From NCBI GenBank assembly GCA_964463285.1, contig CAYXBB010000001.1, positions 13,262 to 77,261 of the forward strand: DNA of 64,000 nucleotides, in the 5' to 3' direction. Every line of letters begins with the position of its first letter. Position 1 is the stretch's first letter. Of the stretch, positions 59,785 through 64,000 are shown piece by piece. Position numbers and translations under genes: made by a program. Under the pieces are notes generated by a model. It ran no database searches, was not told the DNA's origin, and saw only the letters and a list, made by a program, of their open reading frames with translations. This stretch comes from JAAZLS01 sp964463285 (GTDB lineage: Bacteria; Bacillota; Dethiobacteria; DTU022).

Positions 59785-60636
59785 TTAGCCTTTCAGCTTT
59801 TGGTGTAGAATCTGGTAGAAAGAATGGCCGGCAAAGGTAATCAGGTGCACTTTTTCCTGCCCCCTGGATACTATTACCTGATCGTCGTCTTCAAGTGTAA
59901 AACCTTCCTGACCGTCCACGGTAAGCACTACCGGAGATTGACCGCAACTAACCTGCATTAATACTGTTTCGTTGCCGGTAGCGATCACCGCGCGATTGTA
60001 AAGGCTGTGGGGGCAAATCGGGGTGATCACCAGCAGTTCCAAATCCGGATTAACAATCGGCCCTCCGGCAGAGAGGGAATAACCGGTAGATCCGGTTGGA
60101 GAAGCTACAATTACCCCATCTCCCAAGTAACTTTCCAGAAAATTGCCGTCGATATATGTATCCAGCCTGATAATCCGAGAAAAAGGGCCCCGCGACACCA
60201 CAATATCATTTAACGCCTGATATTCGGCCAGGGTTTTTTCTCTCCGCCTTATGCAGGCTTTCAGCATCATCCGCTGATCAATGCTGTACTGCCCACCCAC
60301 GATATTCTGCAGGTAACGATCCAGAGATTCCACTTCAATTGCCGCCAAAAAGCCCCGCCGGCCCAAGTTTATACCCAAAATAGGAACCTGCCAGGAACAG
60401 AGATCCCTGGCTACCCGCAAAATGGTTCCATCACCGCCCACCACTACCACCAGGTCTATTCTTTCCCGCCAGTCGGAAAGCACCCCGGCCAGGGAACAGC
60501 CGGGCGGCAAATCACTAAAACAGCCGGTAAATTCCTGCAGCGCAACCCGGTGTTGCTCAAAAAAACTTTTAACTTTACCCACCACCAGGTCTGCATTCCG
60601 CTTTTCCCAGTTAGGTACCAACCCCACAGTTATCAT
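59785..60636 (-). CDS. nadK: NAD kinase
   Basis: A 283-residue enzyme making NADP from NAD. Motifs: VVVGGDGTILRVARDL (residues ~67-82), LGINLGRRGFLAAIE, YLGDGVIVASPTGSTGYSLS and AGGPIVNPDLELLVITPICP. GGGGGC before the ATG; the start shares a base with the upstream stop (TAATG), so translation is coupled to the unknown gene at 60636-61166. Confidence 0.96.
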   Translation of the reverse strand: MITVGLVPNWEKRNADLVVGKVKSFFEQHRVALQEFTGCFSDLPPGCSLAGVLSDWRERIDLVVVVGGDGTILRVARDLCSWQVPILGINLGRRGFLAAIEVESLDRYLQNIVGGQYSIDQRMMLKACIRRREKTLAEYQALNDIVVSRGPFSRIIRLDTYIDGNFLESYLGDGVIVASPTGSTGYSLSAGGPIVNPDLELLVITPICPHSLYNRAVIATGNETVLMQVSCGQSPVVLTVDGQEGFTLEDDDQVIVSRGQEKVHLITFAGHSFYQILHQKLKG

Positions 60637-61166
60637 TAACTGCCCCCAATTGCCCGGTATAAAATAGCTATTCCGATGGCTATTAGAATTAGTAAGACCA
60701 CCTGCAATCCCCTTTGCTCAAAGCCGCCGTTCCGGCCACTTCCAAACACAAAAAAGAGTTCCTGAAATTTATCTTTTTCGTGGTCATAAAACAAAATCCC
60801 GTCCAGCTGAAAAAAAAGATAATCCAACAACATTTCATATCGCAAGCCGGCGGAAGCAAGCGGTGTGCCCTCGCCTCGTTTGATCTTTACCAGGTAGGTC
60901 TTACCGCCTTTTTTAACCGTAAATGCCCCCTGGTAATTAAACGGGCGGGATTTTTGATCAACCGTTAACGTTACCGGCACCTGGGGATGGGCTTCCTCCA
61001 GCTGGTAGCCTTCAATTTTAAGCCGGCTCAACACCGCCTCTTCGCGACGGGTAAGCTGCGGTTTGCGCCGGCGGCTACCGGTTTTAAAGCGCCTTTTGCT
61101 CCCTACCAGATAAATAGCATAGGCCCCTACCAGTAACAGCAATATCAGGTAATCCTGCCAGCGCAT
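60636..61166 (-). CDS. Unknown protein with N- and C-terminal membrane helices
   Basis: A 176-residue protein; no family recognised. An N-terminal helix (DYLILLLLVGAYAIYLVG) and a C-terminal one (VVLLILIAIGIAILYRAIGG) flank a hydrophilic domain with RLKIEGYQLEEAHPQVPVTL, GKTYLVKIKRGEG and FFQLDGILFYDHEKDK. The position between dxs and nadK is where tlyA is often found in clostridia; this protein does not resemble TlyA. It overlaps nadK by one base, so it is probably co-expressed. Confidence 0.75.
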   Translation of the reverse strand: MRWQDYLILLLLVGAYAIYLVGSKRRFKTGSRRRKPQLTRREEAVLSRLKIEGYQLEEAHPQVPVTLTVDQKSRPFNYQGAFTVKKGGKTYLVKIKRGEGTPLASAGLRYEMLLDYLFFQLDGILFYDHEKDKFQELFFVFGSGRNGGFEQRGLQVVLLILIAIGIAILYRAIGGS

Positions 61167-61190
61167 TGCATTTTACCTTTCCAAATATTT

Positions 61191-63092
61191 TCAACCCACT
61201 TTACAGCTTTTTAGGTTTTTGCTCTGCTTGAGTATGGCCAGTACCTCCGAGATAATTCCGGAAGCATCCAACCGATGTAGAGACAACAGTTTGCTGCGGG
61301 AGCCATGCTCCACGAACCTGTCGGCAATACCCAGCCGGCGTACCGGAACAGAGCAGCCGTGGTTGCTTAACAGCTCCATTACCGAGCTGCCAAAACCCCC
61401 ATTCAGCACATTTTCTTCTACAGTCAACACCGCCCGGCATCTTTGGGCCCAATCGACAATTAGCTGTTCATCCAGGGGTTTAATGAATCGGGGGTCAATC
61501 ACCGCCACCCTAATACCGCCTTCAGATAGCTTCCGGGCGGCTTTTAGGGCAGATCCGGCGGTACTTCCGGCAGCGATAATCAGCAAATCTTTCCCTTCCA
61601 CCAGCAACCGGCCTTTGCCCCAGGGGAGCCCGGTGAGTTTTCCGATCTTCACCCCTTCACCCTGGCCTTTCGGGTAACGTATGGCCACCGGTCCCCGGGG
61701 CTGCTTAAAAGCAGTGTAGAGCATGTTTTGCAGCTCCTGTTCATCCACCGGTGCCATAATGGCCAAATTGGGGATCAGGCGCAAATAAGAAATATCAAAC
61801 TGGCCCTGGTGGGTTTCCCCGTCTTCTCCTACTATACCGGCCCGATCAATCGCCAACACCACCGGTAAATTTTGCAGGCATATATCATGAATCAACTGAT
61901 CGAATCCCCGCTGTAAAAAAGTGCTGTAGATCGCCACCACCGGTTGAAAACCTCCCGCGGCCAGAGCGGCGGCAAAGGTAATCCCGTGCTGTTCAGCGAT
62001 GCCCACATCAAAAAAGCGATCGGGAAAGGCCGAGGCAAATTTATCCAGGCCGCTACCGGTAGCCATGGCGGCGGTAATGGCTATAATCTTTGGATTTTGC
62101 CTTGCCAGATTAACAATGGTATTGGAAAATATCTCGGTATAGGTAGGGGCCTCCCGGTGGGAGATTGTTTGACCGTTTTTCAGGTTAAACGGGCCGATCC
62201 CGTGAAAGCGTACCGGGGATTTCTCGGCATAAGTGTACCCCTTTCCTTTCTCGGTCAGGACATGCACCAGCACCGGCCCTTTCATCCCGGCGGCCCGCCA
62301 AAACACATCTTTCATGGTGGAAATATTATGTCCGTCCACCGGACCCAGGTAGGTAAAACCCAGCTCTTCAAACAGCACCCCCGGTACCAGCAGGTATTTC
62401 AGGCTTCTTTTCAGCCGTTCCGCAGATTCCACCATTCTTTTGCCCAGCACCGGAATCTGTTTGAAAAAATTTTCAAGTTCTTCCTTGAGCCTTGAATACT
62501 TGGGATCTGTACGCAGGCGGCCTAAATAAGCCGGTAAACTGCCTACATTGGTATTTATGGACATTTTATTGTCATTTAGCACTACCAGCAGGTCCGTTTT
62601 CAGGTGGCCGGCATTATTTAGGCCCTCCAGGGCCATTCCGCCGGTTAAAGCTCCATCACCGATTACCGCCACCACCCGGTATTTTTCTCCACGCAAATCC
62701 CGGGCTTTGGCCAGGCCCAAAGCGGCTGAAACCGAGGTGCTGCTGTGCCCGGTTCCAAAAGGATCATGTGGGCTTTCTGCAGGATTTGGGAAACCGCTTA
62801 GTCCGCCGTAGCGGCGTAGAGAAGCAAAACCGTCCCGGCGTCCGGTAAGCAGTTTGTGAGCATAGGTCTGATGCCCTACATCCCATATAATCTGATCCCG
62901 GGGGCTTTCAAAAGTGCTGTGCAAGGCCAGGGTCAACTCCACCACTCCCAGGTTGGGAGCCAGGTGTCCGCCGTTATCAGAAACCGTTTTTATAATAAAG
63001 CCGCGAATTTCCTGTGCAAGCTGCTTTAGTTGAGCCGGGCTTAGAATTTTTAAATCGCCGGGAAGATCGAGCGAGTTTAACAAACCATCCAT
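61191..63092 (-). CDS. dxs: 1-deoxy-D-xylulose-5-phosphate synthase
   Basis: A 633-residue thiamine-diphosphate enzyme starting the MEP isoprenoid pathway. Motifs: HLAPNLGVVELTLALHSTFE, WDVGHQTYAHKLLTGR, VIGDGALTGGMALEGLNNAG (ThDP-binding GDG...NN), DVGIAEQHGITFAAALAAGG and VAIDRAGIVGEDGETHQGQF D. The last steps are encoded at 19851 (ispH) and 18788 (fni). AGGAGAG before the ATG. It lies four bases after the membrane gene. Confidence 0.97.
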   Translation of the reverse strand: MDGLLNSLDLPGDLKILSPAQLKQLAQEIRGFIIKTVSDNGGHLAPNLGVVELTLALHSTFESPRDQIIWDVGHQTYAHKLLTGRRDGFASLRRYGGLSGFPNPAESPHDPFGTGHSSTSVSAALGLAKARDLRGEKYRVVAVIGDGALTGGMALEGLNNAGHLKTDLLVVLNDNKMSINTNVGSLPAYLGRLRTDPKYSRLKEELENFFKQIPVLGKRMVESAERLKRSLKYLLVPGVLFEELGFTYLGPVDGHNISTMKDVFWRAAGMKGPVLVHVLTEKGKGYTYAEKSPVRFHGIGPFNLKNGQTISHREAPTYTEIFSNTIVNLARQNPKIIAITAAMATGSGLDKFASAFPDRFFDVGIAEQHGITFAAALAAGGFQPVVAIYSTFLQRGFDQLIHDICLQNLPVVLAIDRAGIVGEDGETHQGQFDISYLRLIPNLAIMAPVDEQELQNMLYTAFKQPRGPVAIRYPKGQGEGVKIGKLTGLPWGKGRLLVEGKDLLIIAAGSTAGSALKAARKLSEGGIRVAVIDPRFIKPLDEQLIVDWAQRCRAVLTVEENVLNGGFGSSVMELLSNHGCSVPVRRLGIADRFVEHGSRSKLLSLHRLDASGIISEVLAILKQSKNLKSCKVG

Positions 63093-63096
63093 GCCG

Positions 63097-63690
63097 CTAC
63101 TCTCCTATTCTGTCTCGCCGGCGCAGTGTAAACAACCCGGAAACTTTCTCCAGCCTGGATATCACCCGGCCTGCAATTAGTATGACTTCCGTAGATTTAT
63201 TTATGGCCACAGTCTTGCTCAACGCCTTTCCTCCCACCGTAAAGGCCGCCACTACCGCCGTTAACCCGATGTTTAAATATATTCCTGTACCTTGCGTCAG
63301 CCGGGGACAGCAGAAAGAAATTTTCAATACAATTAACGCTGCCAGAGTTCCGCTGATGATACCGCTGATATCTCCCACCACATCGTTGCAAAAATTGGCT
63401 ACCTTTCCGGCGTGTTGAACCAAATTTACCGCTTCCCGGGCCCCGGGAACCTTTCGGGCGGCCTTGGCATTAAGCGGGGCCGGTTTAGCCGCGGCGGCGG
63501 CCGTGCCCACCAGATCAAATACAATCCCCAGGAAAACAACCAGGACCAGGATTAAAAATGAAACAGCCAGTGAATCAATTCTGGTTAACAGAATTTGAGA
63601 AGCCAGGCCCAGTAATATCGCTAGTCCAAAGGTCCATAGAAAAGCCGTCAGCGCCCATCCGGCATGGTGGTTTATCTTGAGTTTACCCAC
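63097..63690 (-). CDS. Unknown four-helix membrane protein
   Basis: A 197-residue membrane protein; no family confidently recognised. Helices at about residues 12-35, 42-65, 108-125 and 137-155 surround a loop with APLNAKAARKVPGAREAVNL and KVANFCNDVVGDISGIISGT. The C-terminal tail is basic (RLEKVSGLFTLRRRDRIGE). GAGGTG before the GTG start. It is separated from dxs by four bases, so it is probably co-transcribed. Confidence 0.8.
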   Translation of the reverse strand: MGKLKINHHAGWALTAFLWTFGLAILLGLASQILLTRIDSLAVSFLILVLVVFLGIVFDLVGTAAAAAKPAPLNAKAARKVPGAREAVNLVQHAGKVANFCNDVVGDISGIISGTLAALIVLKISFCCPRLTQGTGIYLNIGLTAVVAAFTVGGKALSKTVAINKSTEVILIAGRVISRLEKVSGLFTLRRRDRIGE

Positions 63691-64000
63691 AAATCACACC
63701 TCATAAGGCCGGTACAAAATAAACACAAGTGGTGACGCTTCAGGTAAACGTTGCGGCTTAGGTCCAGAAGGATTTCCCGAATAACCGCCCGCCGTTACCG
63801 AACAGGTAGTTCCCTTTTAAGGTTATTCCTGCCGTGTCACCACCAGCAGAGCTGGATTACCACTTAGCTCACACTTTAATCCCTGAAGAGCCTCTCTAAA
63901 ACGAGAACAGCCTAGGAGATTTCCTCAATGACACCAATCCGCCCTCTAGCCCCTTTTGCAAAGAAGGTTTAAGTAACAAGCTCCTCCTCCCTCTCCACTC
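63691..64000. other. Right-edge intergenic region
   Basis: 310 bases without a clear gene. It contains the ribosome site of the last gene and a short minus-strand open stretch (63823-63924, about 33 codons) with no start signal. No rRNA, tRNA or repeat was recognised. Confidence 0.7.

Noticed and set aside
63823..63924. 33-codon open stretch at the right edge
   Set aside because: No start signal or recognisable family; probably chance.

Overview
This window looks like part of a chromosome from an endospore-forming Clostridia bacterium of the Peptococcaceae / Desulfotomaculum-Moorella type. The evidence is the sporulation gene set (spoIVA, spoIIP, spmAB, spoVAC-AD-AE-AF, spoIIAA-AB-sigF, dacB, dacF, spoIIM, spoIVB, spo0A), the clostridial ispH-S1 fusion, GGAGG-type ribosome binding sites with many GTG/TTG starts, and mid-level GC. 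The species cannot be named from the sequence. Two runs of N (49029-49128 and 53483-53492) show this is a draft scaffold.

Nearly every gene is on the minus strand; only spoIVB and spo0A (54341-56672) are on the plus strand. Right to left along the minus strand: an isoprenoid/NAD/repair block (unknown membrane protein, dxs, unknown membrane protein, nadK, recN); a lone acyl-CoA dehydrogenase; plus-strand spo0A and spoIVB; a steA-steB-glycosyltransferase-MraY-like-DUF3866 block; NUDIX hydrolase, spoIIM, xerD, deoB; dacF, spoIIAA, spoIIAB, sigF; a small membrane protein and a dodecin; spoVAC-AD-AE-AF; a CCA-type nucleotidyltransferase with a degenerate DHH domain; an M50 protease, trpS, scpA, scpB; DUF2953-ytfJ and dacB-spmA-spmB; an FAD oxidoreductase; rluB, pabB, pabC; two unknown genes, aroH, cmk, plsC, ispH-S1, fni; then a sporulation membrane block (DUF1614, spoIIP, YIEGIA, its small partner, DUF3189); a DUF512 radical SAM gene, der, plsY, gpsA, spoIVA; an HD-domain / MetE-like pair; and an iron and iron-sulfur block at the left edge (DtxR-type regulator, feoA, feoB, mrp, two NifX-like genes, two MinD-ferredoxin ATPases).

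The genes make sense together. Spo0A and SigF start sporulation, SpoIIM/SpoIIP drive engulfment, SpoIVB signals to the mother cell, SpoIVA forms the coat base, DacB/SpmAB and DacF shape the cortex, and SpoVA proteins move dipicolinate. Around them lies a conserved Firmicutes housekeeping neighbourhood (Der, Cmk, Scp, TrpS, RecN, NadK, Dxs).

The least ordinary signals are small repeats that intrude on genes: a perfect 22-bp palindrome inside the FAD oxidoreductase gene, a related 23-bp palindrome after dacF, two hairpins with covarying stems and nearly the same loop, a 93-94 bp array that supplies the C-terminus of the DUF3866 protein, and purine-rich low-complexity tracts in three coding regions. 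Other points of interest are a strong DtxR-type operator, a near-perfect Fur-type box before an unknown gene, a possible attenuator before pabB, and the decayed DHH domain of the CCA-type protein.
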